DNA of 64,000 bases from Endozoicomonas numazuensis. Lineage in GTDB: Bacteria; Pseudomonadota; Gammaproteobacteria; Pseudomonadales; Endozoicomonadaceae. The stretch's first letter is position 1. Each line of letters opens with the position of its first letter. Both the position numbers and the translations under genes were made by a program. A model generated the notes under the pieces. It worked only from the letters and a program-made list of their open reading frames with translations. It was not told the origin of the DNA and did not search any database. Positions 1 to 8,441 of this stretch are shown here, one piece after another. The stretch lies in assembly GCF_000722635.1 (NCBI RefSeq), contig NZ_JOKH01000001.1:1215110-1279109 (forward strand), written 5' to 3'.

Positions 1-145
1 ATAGTAGCTGGCGAATGTCAGTGAAGGCCTGAACGGTACAGAGTGGTGAATAGTTTCTGTTATTCGATACACCGGACGCAGACAAATCCAGCAAACACTG
101 GAACTCATGCCAAGTGGTCACGGCGGAACCGGAGGCTGCGACGTT

Positions 146-1432
146 ATGAGGGCTGAGGTTGTGTCGGCATCACAGGATTACGAAAGCCCGGCAAGCGATA
201 CAGGCTTGATGGCACGTATCGCCCACCCCAATAATCTGAAGAAAGCCTTTCAGCGAGTAAAACGCAACAAAGGAGCGGCAGGCATTGACCGCATGACAGT
301 GGAAGACCTGTTCACGTATTTACAAGGGCATGGTCGTCAACTGAGGCAGTGTTTGAGCAGAGGGTTGTGGAAACCCACTCCAGTAAGAAGAGTTCTGATT
401 CCCAAGCCGGACGGAGGAGAGCGAAAGTTGGGTATACCAACAGCTCTTGATCGAATGGTGCAGCAGGCAATACAACAAGTATTGCAGGCAGAGTGGGAGC
501 CAAGGTTCTCGGCTTACAGCTACGGATTTGGGCCCTATAGGTCTGCACATCAGGCTATCAGTCAGGCTCAGTTGTATATGAAGGATGGTTACAACTGGGT
601 GGTGGATATTGATTTGTCGAAGTTTTTCGACCGGGTCAACCATGATCGACTGATGGCAAAGTTGGCAGAGCATATAGAGGACAAGGATGTATTGCGTTTG
701 ATTCGTCGATTCCTGAAGTCCGGAGTGATGGAAAACGGGCTGGTAAAACCGCAAGCGGAGGGTGTGCCACAGGGAGGTCCCCTGTCTCCTGTACTTTCAA
801 ACATAGTATTGGACGAACTTGACAGAACGCTCGAAAATCGAGGTCTGCGATTTGTTCGGTACGCTGACGACTGTCGTGTGTTTGTTAAAAGTAAGAAGGC
901 AGGGGAAAGGGTGATGGCCAGTCTGGTCAAGCTGATCGAGGGTAAAATGAAACTGAAAGTCAATCACACAAAGAGCGCGGTTGATCGGGCATGGAAGCGC
1001 CCCTTTCTGGGGTACAGTTTTACCCGAGACGGCAGGAAAACCCTTGCGACAAAGAGTGGCAAGCGCTTCAAGGATAAAATCAGACAGCTAACCCGAAAGG
1101 GAGGTCGATCCCTTGAGCAGAGGCTGGAAGGACTCAACAGGTACTTGCAGGGATGGAAGAACTACTTCCGAGAAGTAGAAACCCGCACAGAGTTTGAACA
1201 CTTTGACTGTTGGATAAGAAGGCGGTTGCGAAGTCTGCTCTGGTATCAATGGAAGAGAAGCCCAAAGCGGTACAAGGAACTGCGAAAGCAGGGAATCAGT
1301 GACAAACTGACAAGGCAAACGGTAGCTTCAGGAAAAGGACATTGGCGAGTGAGCCGGAGTCCTGCGTTACACATGGCGCTACCCAATAGTTGGTTTGATA
1401 AGTTAGGTTTAATCAGATTGTTGGCCGCTTAA
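146..1432 (+). CDS. ltrA: Group II intron reverse transcriptase/maturase (428 aa)
   Basis: This intron-encoded protein helps the intron RNA fold and splice, and copies it into DNA during retrohoming. The reverse transcriptase motifs run in order: the NKGAAGIDRMT motif near the N-terminus, DIDLSKFFDRVNHD, VPQGGPLSPVLSNI, and the catalytic YADD in RFVRYADDC. A maturase X domain follows (PFLGYSF through LQGWKNYFR), and no HNH endonuclease is seen. I start at ATG 146 because GGAGG lies at 131-135 with good spacing. An in-frame ATG at 107 would add 13 residues but has no such site. The gene looks intact and possibly mobile. Confidence 0.93.
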   Translation: MRAEVVSASQDYESPASDTGLMARIAHPNNLKKAFQRVKRNKGAAGIDRMTVEDLFTYLQGHGRQLRQCLSRGLWKPTPVRRVLIPKPDGGERKLGIPTALDRMVQQAIQQVLQAEWEPRFSAYSYGFGPYRSAHQAISQAQLYMKDGYNWVVDIDLSKFFDRVNHDRLMAKLAEHIEDKDVLRLIRRFLKSGVMENGLVKPQAEGVPQGGPLSPVLSNIVLDELDRTLENRGLRFVRYADDCRVFVKSKKAGERVMASLVKLIEGKMKLKVNHTKSAVDRAWKRPFLGYSFTRDGRKTLATKSGKRFKDKIRQLTRKGGRSLEQRLEGLNRYLQGWKNYFREVETRTEFEHFDCWIRRRLRSLLWYQWKRSPKRYKELRKQGISDKLTRQTVASGKGHWRVSRSPALHMALPNSWFDKLGLIRLLAA

Positions 1433-1440
1433 CTGGCCGA

Positions 1441-1513
1441 AACGCCCAGTACGGACCCGTATGCTGTGGTGTTGTGGGAGGAGCGTAGCCGTGAGGCTAC
1501 GCCCTATCCCGAT
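1441..1513 (+). ncRNA. Group II intron domains V and VI
   Basis: AACGCC at 1441-1446 pairs with GGTGTT at 1468-1473 and CAGTAC pairs with GTATGCTG across a bulge, forming the catalytic domain V hairpin. Domain VI follows: GGGAGGAGCGTAGCC pairs with GGCTACGCCCTATCCC around a GTGA loop, with an A in CCTATCCC placed to be the branch-point. The intron ends with GAT at 1511-1513. An apparent coding start at 1466 lies inside domain V and cannot be the start of the sulfatase protein. Confidence 0.8.
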
Positions 1514-2935
1514 TTTTATACCCATAACCATGCCGATCATATTCTTGGTGGAAGAGGTTTTGTGCCTGATGGGGATATTGATGTTTATGCCCATGAAAGC
1601 ACCGACAGCTACATCAACCGTGTGATCAATAAGCTGCGCCCCATCATCACAGACAGAAGCAGTCGTATGTTTGGCAACCAGCTGGTTAAAGGGGATCTGG
1701 GTCTTGTTAATGCCGGTATCGGCCCTGTGCTGAATGCCGGACATGGTGGTGGGACACCAACCCTGATTCGTCCCAACAAAACTTTTTCTGAAACCCTGAA
1801 AGTGACTGTCTCAGGCGTTAAGATCCGTTTGATCCATGCTCCTGGGGAAACCAACGACCAGCTGTTTGTCTATCTTCCGGATAAGCAGGTTGTTATGCCC
1901 GGAGACAACATCTACAAGGCTTTTCCCAACCTCTACACTATTCGCGGCACACTTTATCGAGATCCGGTCGCCTGGGCTAAAAGTCTGGATAAGATGCGCG
2001 ACCTCAATCCTCAATACCTGGTACCCAGTCATACCCGTCCTATCTCGGGACGTAATGAAGTGGCTGGTGTTTTAACTGCTTACCGGGATGCCATTCAGTT
2101 CGTTCATGACCAGACACTCAGGGGGATGAACAAGGGCATGACTGAAGATCAGCTGGTGGAGTCTGTGAAACTGCCAGAACAGCTGGTTGAGCATCCTTAT
2201 CTTCAGGAGTTTTACGGGTCCGTTGAGTGGTCTGTCCGCAGCATATTCAATGGCTATCTTGGTTGGTTTGACGGAGATGCAGCGACCCTTTCCAGAGCAA
2301 CAGAAGAAGAGAGAGGTAAGGGAATGCTGGATCTTCTGGGAGAGGAAAAGTTGTTGAGTGCTGCCCGTGAAGCGATAGACAGAGATCAGAATCGCTGGGC
2401 GCTGGAACTGGTCAACTATCAGCTGTTTGTTGAGCCCGATCATACAGAGGCAAAAGCTTTGAAAGCAGAGGCGATGCGCAACATTGCCCATGCCACCATC
2501 AACCCAAATGGTCGGAACTATTACCTTTCCCAGGCTCAGGAGCTTGAAGGGAGTTCACCAGAAGTAAAAGAGCTGGATGAAGCGACTTTGGAACTCCTGA
2601 AAACCTTTCCTGCTTCCAACTTTGTAGAAGCTATGACCGTGGCTCTGGATACCGAGAAAAGTCAGGGTATTGATAAACGATTGTCGTTTGATTTCACCGA
2701 TGTGAATGAACAGTTCACCCTGCATGTTCGCAATAGTATCGCCGAGTTCAAACAGGAAGATGATCCTGATGCAGAGATTCGCATTGCTGTCACCAAAGGT
2801 GACTGGATAGAGCTGGTCACTGGTAAGAAAGGCTTTGCTGGATCTCTGGCAAAAGGCGACTTGTCTGTGGAGGGAGGAGTCACCAGCCTGCCGTCACTGA
2901 TTGGCTTTCTGTCGATGTTTGATCCGGTGAAATAA
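1514..2935 (+). CDS. Alkyl sulfatase (BDS1/SdsA1-like), 3' exon of an intron-interrupted gene
   Basis: This MBL-fold enzyme hydrolyses primary alkyl sulfate esters to alcohol and sulfate. The exon opens with FYTHNHADH, the zinc-binding HxHxDH motif. It continues with RLIHAPGETNDQ, MPGDNIY, NLYTIRGT (substrate region), VPSHTRP, a helical dimerisation domain, and a C-terminal SCP2-like domain ending in LPSLIGFLSMFDPVK. About 473 residues are encoded here. Family members are about 630-660 aa, so some 160 N-terminal residues, normally with a signal peptide, should lie beyond the window. The full protein requires intron splicing. A DUF1302/DUF1329 pair and an alcohol dehydrogenase lie downstream, consistent with alkyl sulfate use. 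Confidence 0.85.
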   Translation, partial: FYTHNHADHILGGRGFVPDGDIDVYAHESTDSYINRVINKLRPIITDRSSRMFGNQLVKGDLGLVNAGIGPVLNAGHGGGTPTLIRPNKTFSETLKVTVSGVKIRLIHAPGETNDQLFVYLPDKQVVMPGDNIYKAFPNLYTIRGTLYRDPVAWAKSLDKMRDLNPQYLVPSHTRPISGRNEVAGVLTAYRDAIQFVHDQTLRGMNKGMTEDQLVESVKLPEQLVEHPYLQEFYGSVEWSVRSIFNGYLGWFDGDAATLSRATEEERGKGMLDLLGEEKLLSAAREAIDRDQNRWALELVNYQLFVEPDHTEAKALKAEAMRNIAHATINPNGRNYYLSQAQELEGSSPEVKELDEATLELLKTFPASNFVEAMTVALDTEKSQGIDKRLSFDFTDVNEQFTLHVRNSIAEFKQEDDPDAEIRIAVTKGDWIELVTGKKGFAGSLAKGDLSVEGGVTSLPSLIGFLSMFDPVK

Positions 2936-2970
2936 CGATTTCGGGAGAGAAACCGAGTCTGAGAGCGAGG

Positions 2971-2990
2971 GCAAAGGTCATCACCTTTGC
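2971..2990 (+). terminator. Perfect stem-loop after the alkyl sulfatase
   Basis: GCAAAGGT and ACCTTTGC form an 8-bp stem with a CATC loop in the 113-base gap before the DUF1302 gene. There is no T-run, so it may be an attenuating or RNA-stabilising hairpin and not a full intrinsic terminator. Confidence 0.35.
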
Positions 2991-3048
2991 TTGGACAATG
3001 TGAAGAAGAATCACCCAGAAAACAATAACTAGAATAAGCGGGATTCGT

Positions 3049-4938
3049 GTGAATAGATTATTTCCTGACTTCAAAGTGAACAGGCTTGCTTTGTCTGTGT
3101 CCGTTCTTTCCATCTCCTGTCTGTCATCAGGTATCACTCAGGCCAAATTATTTGAGTGGTTCGATGGTGAGGTGACCGGTTCAATCAATACGACTGTCAG
3201 TGCCGGAGTGAGTATCAGCACAGCCAATGCTGACAGTCATCTGTATTCCTATAATGCTGGCTCAGATCCACAGGGCAAGGCGGGGTCAGGAGCGGGTCCC
3301 AATGCGGACAATGGTCGCCTCAATTTTAAAAAAGGTGATGTGATTTCCAACCCCTATAAAGGGCTGACCGAATTGTCACTGGAGTATCAGAATGTGGGCT
3401 TCAAAGGCAGTGTGAAGTACTGGTACGACCATATTCTGGAAACTAAAAATGGTCGTTACACTAACTTTGATGACGACGGTTTCCATGATCTGGCCAAGTT
3501 CAAGGGAATAGAATTACTGGAAGCTTATGGTTGGGCAGAGCTGGATGTGGCAGAAAAACCTCTCGATGTCAGAGTGGGCAAGCAAGTTCTGAACTGGGGT
3601 GAAAGCACCTTTATGCAGAACGGCATTAATGCCATAAATCCGCTGGATGCTGCTGCTTTTAATCGACCCGGGGTTGAGCTAAAAGAAGGTCTTCTTCCCG
3701 TTGAACTGGTATACGGAAGTTTGGGGGTCAGCAACAATCTGACGCTGGAAGCTTTTTATCAGTTCAAGTGGCGTCCTACGGTCATGGACGGTTGTGGAAC
3801 TTTCTTTGCCACCACGGATGCTATCCAGCCTGGTTGTAGTCCCATTTATACCTCTCCCGTTCTTCCTGAAAACAATCAGCTGCATGGCGGTGGAGTTATA
3901 CCGGCAGGATCTCACACCACAATCCAGCGAGCAGCGGACCAAGTGCCAGGTGATAGTGGGCAATGGGGTGTATCTCTGAAGTATTTTGCAGAAAACCTGA
4001 ACAGTACTGAGTTTGGTTTTTACTTCATGAATTACCACAGTCGTTTGCCCTATCTGAATGCGATCGCGGCTAATCCTGCTAACAGGGCTTTTGGTTCACC
4101 CACCGACTCTGCCGACTTCTTTACGGGTCAGGTTCATCCGACCTTTGGGTCTGTGTTTATTGAAGGTGCTCAGTACAGTGCGGTTTACCCGGAAGATATC
4201 CGCTTGTATGGCATCAGCTTCAATACCAGTTTTGACAGTGGCTGGTCCATGAGTGGAGAGATTTCCCATCGCCCTAATCTGCCTATCCAAATCAATGTTA
4301 ACGACATTCTGACCACTTCTCTAGGGCAGGGAACAAGCCCATATGAACAATCCGTTCTTAATGGTTTGGGACCAGAGGATTACGGCAAGGAGCTGCAAGG
4401 CTACGTGCGTAAGCCGGTGACTCAGGCGCAGTTAACATTGACCAATTCTTTTCCACAGGTTTTGGGTGCTTCAGAGTTGATGGTAGTGGGCGAAGCTGCC
4501 TGGGTTCATGTAGCGGATCTGGAGAGTAAGGATGATATCCGCTACGGACGCATCGCTGCGTTGGGCCCCGGAACACCCGTGAGTGGTGGAGAGTGCTCTG
4601 CATTGCCACAAGTTACAGAAAAGTTTTGTACCAATGAGGGCTTTACCACCCGAAACAGTTGGGGCTACCGGCTAGCTGCCGCACTCTCTTACAGCAATAT
4701 CTTTCCGGTAGTAACTCTACATCCTGGTCTGTCCTTCAGGCATGACGTCAGTGGCTATGGACCGCAGCCTGTGACCAGCCTCTCAGAAGGTCAGATGTCT
4801 GTTAGTGCTTCATTGAAAGCCCGCTATTTGGACAAGTTCGAGGCCACAGTGGCTTACACCAATAATTTCGGGGATGACAAATACAGCATCATCAATGACC
4901 GGGATTTTCTGTCATTGAGTATCAGCAGCAGCTTCTGA
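3049..4938 (+). CDS. DUF1302 family outer-membrane protein (629 aa)
   Basis: The start is GTG at 3049. A signal peptide covers about the first 33 residues (hydrophobic core LSVSVLSISCLSSG, likely cut after ITQA). The mature part has the DUF1302 opening (LFEWFDGEVTGSINTTVSAG), the GKQVLNWGES motif, and alternating strands ending in an aromatic C-terminus (SLSISSSF), as in outer-membrane beta-barrels. Family members are usually next to a DUF1329 gene, as here. No biochemical function is firmly established. Roles in hydrophobic substrate uptake or export are proposed from gene neighbourhoods. Position after an alkyl sulfatase suggests handling of long-chain alkyl compounds, which is inference. 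Confidence 0.85.
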   Translation: MNRLFPDFKVNRLALSVSVLSISCLSSGITQAKLFEWFDGEVTGSINTTVSAGVSISTANADSHLYSYNAGSDPQGKAGSGAGPNADNGRLNFKKGDVISNPYKGLTELSLEYQNVGFKGSVKYWYDHILETKNGRYTNFDDDGFHDLAKFKGIELLEAYGWAELDVAEKPLDVRVGKQVLNWGESTFMQNGINAINPLDAAAFNRPGVELKEGLLPVELVYGSLGVSNNLTLEAFYQFKWRPTVMDGCGTFFATTDAIQPGCSPIYTSPVLPENNQLHGGGVIPAGSHTTIQRAADQVPGDSGQWGVSLKYFAENLNSTEFGFYFMNYHSRLPYLNAIAANPANRAFGSPTDSADFFTGQVHPTFGSVFIEGAQYSAVYPEDIRLYGISFNTSFDSGWSMSGEISHRPNLPIQINVNDILTTSLGQGTSPYEQSVLNGLGPEDYGKELQGYVRKPVTQAQLTLTNSFPQVLGASELMVVGEAAWVHVADLESKDDIRYGRIAALGPGTPVSGGECSALPQVTEKFCTNEGFTTRNSWGYRLAAALSYSNIFPVVTLHPGLSFRHDVSGYGPQPVTSLSEGQMSVSASLKARYLDKFEATVAYTNNFGDDKYSIINDRDFLSLSISSSF

Positions 4939-5097
4939 TTGAACAATATACAGCCATGAGCGGGAAATGCGGCTCACCCTGAAACATGAAAATGGCTACA
5001 GGGGCTGATAGAGCTGCATTTCATAATAAATAGCTTAACCGCTTCGTACGACAGAGGCCTGATCTGTCGTTGTTGTCAAAATGATTACGGAAAAAAA

Positions 5098-6456
5098 ATG
5101 ATAAAAGAAATTCGTAACATAAAAGCCGTAGCCCTGGGACTGCTTATGGTCAGCCCAGTTTTACTGGCCAAGGTGGATCTACAAACAGCCGCTCAACTGG
5201 GGAAAAGTCTTACACCCATTGGTGCAGAGAAAAATGCCAGCAGTAATGGTCTGATTCCTGAGTGGACAGGAGGTCTGCCCGTTGACCAGGGTGTGATGAA
5301 CAAGAAAGGAGAGATTGAAGATCCATTTACCACCGATAAACCAGTACTGACGATCACTCATCAAAATGCAGAGCAGTACAAGGATCGATTGAGCAAGGGG
5401 CAGCTGGCGACTCTGAAACGGTATCCGGACACTTATAAAATGGTGATTTACCCCACCCGAAGAACAGCTGCTTATCCACAAGACGTTTATCGGGAAACTA
5501 TAGCCAATGCAACTCAGGTTGAAAGTGCCTCAGGAGGGAATGGACTGAGCCACTACCGTTTTGGGGTGCCTTTTCCGATTCCACACAATGGTAAGGAAGT
5601 GATCTGGAATCATATCACCCGATATCGCAGTTCCGGTGTGGCGATTAAATCCAGCCAGGTCATGGTAAGACCGGGTGGGCAGTTCATGGAAGTCACCAAT
5701 GATACCGAGTTGGTTTATGCCCAGGGGATTAAAGAATTTCATGCAGAAGACAATATTCTGTACTTGTACAAATCGAAAGTAATGTCTCCAAGCCGTCAGG
5801 CAGGAGAAGTTTTACTGGTTCATGAGTCTCTGGACCAGGTGGCTGAACCCAGAAAGGCATGGAAATATCTACCTGGACAGCGCCGTGTAAGAAGGGCTCC
5901 TATTGTTGCTTATGATAATCCCGGTCGGAACTCTGATAATGGCAGGACCGCTGATGATTTGGATATGTTCAATGGAGCCATGGATCGTTATGAGTGGAAG
6001 CTCATTGGCAAGAAAGCCATCTACATTCCCTACAACAGCTATCGTCTCTATGACAAGTCTGCCTCTATAAAAGACATTGCAACACCGGGTCATCTCAACC
6101 CTGATAGGATTCGTTATGAGCTGCATCGTGTCTGGGTTGTAGAAGCAACCCTGAAAGAAGGGCAAAGACACGTTTATGCCAAGCGCACTTTCTATATCGA
6201 TGAAGACACCTGGCAGATTTCAGTCGCGGATCTTTATGACAATCGCGGTGAGTTTTGGCGTCTTTCTCAGTCCTATCACTTGCAGTACAACCCTGACAGT
6301 GTGCCCTGGGTAGCCGGTGATTCTATCTATGACCTGATTTCCGGTCGCTATGTAGCATCCGGTTTAACCAATAGTTTCAGTGAGCCTGTTCGTTTTAATC
6401 TGGCTTCCAGTAAAGCTGATTTTACCCCGCCAGCCATTCGTCGCTGGGGACGATAA
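5098..6456 (+). CDS. DUF1329 domain-containing exported protein (452 aa)
   Basis: A signal peptide of about 24 residues ends at LLAKVD. The family's opening block follows (LGKSLTPIGAEKNASSNG, then IPEWTGGLP), as do the conserved PTRRTAAYPQDVY and RRVRRAPIVAYDNP segments. DUF1329 proteins resemble LolA/LolB-like lipoprotein-sorting folds and are thought to act in the periplasm or outer membrane. The family is almost always paired with DUF1302, and the two are 159 bp apart here on the same strand. The specific ligand is unknown. Confidence 0.85.
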   Translation: MIKEIRNIKAVALGLLMVSPVLLAKVDLQTAAQLGKSLTPIGAEKNASSNGLIPEWTGGLPVDQGVMNKKGEIEDPFTTDKPVLTITHQNAEQYKDRLSKGQLATLKRYPDTYKMVIYPTRRTAAYPQDVYRETIANATQVESASGGNGLSHYRFGVPFPIPHNGKEVIWNHITRYRSSGVAIKSSQVMVRPGGQFMEVTNDTELVYAQGIKEFHAEDNILYLYKSKVMSPSRQAGEVLLVHESLDQVAEPRKAWKYLPGQRRVRRAPIVAYDNPGRNSDNGRTADDLDMFNGAMDRYEWKLIGKKAIYIPYNSYRLYDKSASIKDIATPGHLNPDRIRYELHRVWVVEATLKEGQRHVYAKRTFYIDEDTWQISVADLYDNRGEFWRLSQSYHLQYNPDSVPWVAGDSIYDLISGRYVASGLTNSFSEPVRFNLASSKADFTPPAIRRWGR

Positions 6457-6518
6457 GCCGGAATGGTTTTGGTTGTAACGTTTGTTGTTTAAACAAGACT
6501 CGATAAAGAGATAGGCGT

Positions 6519-8393
6519 ATGAAAAAACTGCTGCTGACGGGGTTGGCTTTGGGGATAGTAGGTGTTGGGACATTAACTCTGATGAAAAGTCCCAGACAAT
6601 ATCAGGAAGTTACTGCAAACAGTTGGAAGCCGGATGGTCCTCGAAAGGTTGTTCCTGAACATCCAGTGCTGGGCATTAACGACACTTTTCGATCATTACA
6701 CGGTTCAACACGAAACTCGGATGAGGTACTGACTGCTGTCTCTCCAGAGGTTGAGCTGGATTGGTTGGTTGAGGAAAACATGTTCATCACAGAAGGTCCT
6801 TCTATTGATCGGCAGGGCAACCTTTATTTCAGCCCTGTCACTCCTATTGGTGAAGAGGTCGTGTTGGTTTCGCTGGATGGCCAGACCGGTGAACGACGTT
6901 GGGCAATTGATGGTTACAGCCAGGGAGGTGGAACACCGTTGGTACTGGAAGACCCCGATCGACCGGGTGAGCAGATCATCTATCTGACACTGTATGAAAG
7001 AGCTTTGGCTGTCAAAACGACAGGTGAGGTGATTTGGGATGTCAGCACGGGTTTTAAGAAAACCGTTGATTCAGTGACAGGTTATGAGAACAGTCATAAC
7101 TTTGGCGCCAGTTACTTACCCCAGGCAGACGCTATTGTCAGTGTGGTCATGGACGGTGCTTTAATGATGCTGGATCGAGAAACGGGTCAAAACATTTTGA
7201 AGGAGTCGTTTACGGTTCCAGGGGCTCCTGCCAAGTCTGCTGAGGCACTGAATTTGCCTGACTGGATCAAGAACAGGGCAGATAAAGCTCTGGCTGAGAA
7301 GGTGGGTGAAGATCCTGAACACGGAGGTCGGTTTAGCCGGGTGGCAGATATTGTTTCGGGTGGCGGGGTGATAGTGGCAAATTATTTTTCCATCGATCCA
7401 GCTACAGGAAGAATGTTTATTGCTGCCACAGCCCCTGACTCTGAAGACGGTCATCAGGACGGTTTCTCTGAGAATGGAGCAGTTTATGCTCTGGATACTG
7501 TTAATGACGGTGGTAGCTGGCAGGTGGAGATCGCAGCTAAGGCCTATTTTGATGGCGGGACGGGGTCTACTCCAGCGCTGAGTGCTGACGGCCAGAAAAT
7601 GTATACCTCGGATGAGAAGGGAAACATTCTGGCTTATGACCGGGATCTGAATTTAATTTGGAAGCATCCGGTTGGAGAGCAGATCATCGCTTCTATATCA
7701 GTTGCATCAGAAAATAATGAGTTGTTTGTCAGTACAGCCAGCAGTCTTCACAAAGTATACGATTGTGGTCGTTTTGCTGAAGCAGGTTGGTCAGCCAGTC
7801 TTGATATGTATCCTGAAGCTTTTGGCAGTCAGAATCTCAACTTGCTTACAGCAACTATTGCAGCGAACGGCATCGCCATGATGGCTGGCAATGGCTTCCT
7901 GACAGAAAAAGGGCAGCCTATGCCATTGACCTCGGGTGTGGGTCTGCTGGATCGGGAGACTGGAGAAGTGAAAGGGTATACCCGTGGTGTGGAGGAGTCA
8001 GTGGCAACAACGATCACAGGCCCTGATGGCAGCTTTTATGTGGCTCACTCTCCAGTTCGAAGAGCTGTGACAAGGGCTTTGTTAGGACCTGCTGTCGATG
8101 AACTTATTGGCGGTATTGCACGTTATAAACCTGTTGATAAATATAAATTTGGTCGAGAGATTCTGTGTTCAGCCGCATTGCGTACTGATAATGCCATAAA
8201 GTATCTGGAAGAAGCGCCGGACTCGGCAAGGGAAGACTTGAAACATACCCGTGTTTTGCTCAGACAAGCTATGAAAATGGATGAATCTCTGGTATTAGAA
8301 GAGTTGCAAGAGCTCTTTGATGGTCAGTTACCAGATCAGAAACATCAACTGAAGGCTGTTGCAGATCACTTAAGAGCGTCTTGCAGTACCTGA
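6519..8393 (+). CDS. PQQ-binding-like beta-propeller protein (624 aa)
   Basis: The N-terminus MKKLLLTGLALGIVGVGTLT is an uncleaved anchor or signal peptide. The rest shows repeated propeller blades: GNLYFSPVT, LVSLDGQTGERRW, ALAVKTTGEVIWDV, DGALMMLDRETG, KMYTSDEKGNILAYDRD. This is the pattern of quinoprotein-like and YncE-like propellers. I see no quinoprotein dehydrogenase catalytic residues with confidence, so it may be a scaffold or electron-transfer partner. It lies 62 bp after the DUF1329 gene and 48 bp before the GMC dehydrogenase, so it probably belongs to the same transcription unit. Confidence 0.7.
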   Translation: MKKLLLTGLALGIVGVGTLTLMKSPRQYQEVTANSWKPDGPRKVVPEHPVLGINDTFRSLHGSTRNSDEVLTAVSPEVELDWLVEENMFITEGPSIDRQGNLYFSPVTPIGEEVVLVSLDGQTGERRWAIDGYSQGGGTPLVLEDPDRPGEQIIYLTLYERALAVKTTGEVIWDVSTGFKKTVDSVTGYENSHNFGASYLPQADAIVSVVMDGALMMLDRETGQNILKESFTVPGAPAKSAEALNLPDWIKNRADKALAEKVGEDPEHGGRFSRVADIVSGGGVIVANYFSIDPATGRMFIAATAPDSEDGHQDGFSENGAVYALDTVNDGGSWQVEIAAKAYFDGGTGSTPALSADGQKMYTSDEKGNILAYDRDLNLIWKHPVGEQIIASISVASENNELFVSTASSLHKVYDCGRFAEAGWSASLDMYPEAFGSQNLNLLTATIAANGIAMMAGNGFLTEKGQPMPLTSGVGLLDRETGEVKGYTRGVEESVATTITGPDGSFYVAHSPVRRAVTRALLGPAVDELIGGIARYKPVDKYKFGREILCSAALRTDNAIKYLEEAPDSAREDLKHTRVLLRQAMKMDESLVLEELQELFDGQLPDQKHQLKAVADHLRASCST

Positions 8394-8441
8394 CATAACA
8401 GCTATGAGCTGAATAAATATAAAAATAACAAAGTGACTTAT

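Larger units (their letters stand above)
1..1513 (+). mobile_element. Group II intron, 5' end outside the window
   Basis: The first 145 bases are non-coding intron RNA (part of domains I-IV). A reverse transcriptase/maturase gene follows, then a domain V/VI pair, and the intron ends in the canonical AT at 1512-1513. Right after that boundary the sequence reads in frame into the metal-binding motif of an alkyl sulfatase, so the element interrupts that gene. The 5' boundary and 5' exon are not in the window. The intron protein has no visible HNH endonuclease domain, as in many bacterial retroelements of this type. The 3' boundary is read from structure and should be good to a few bases. Confidence 0.9.

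Noticed and set aside
1466-1513. Apparent start codon of the alkyl sulfatase at 1466
   Set aside because: These bases form domains V and VI of the intron, so they are not part of the spliced protein.
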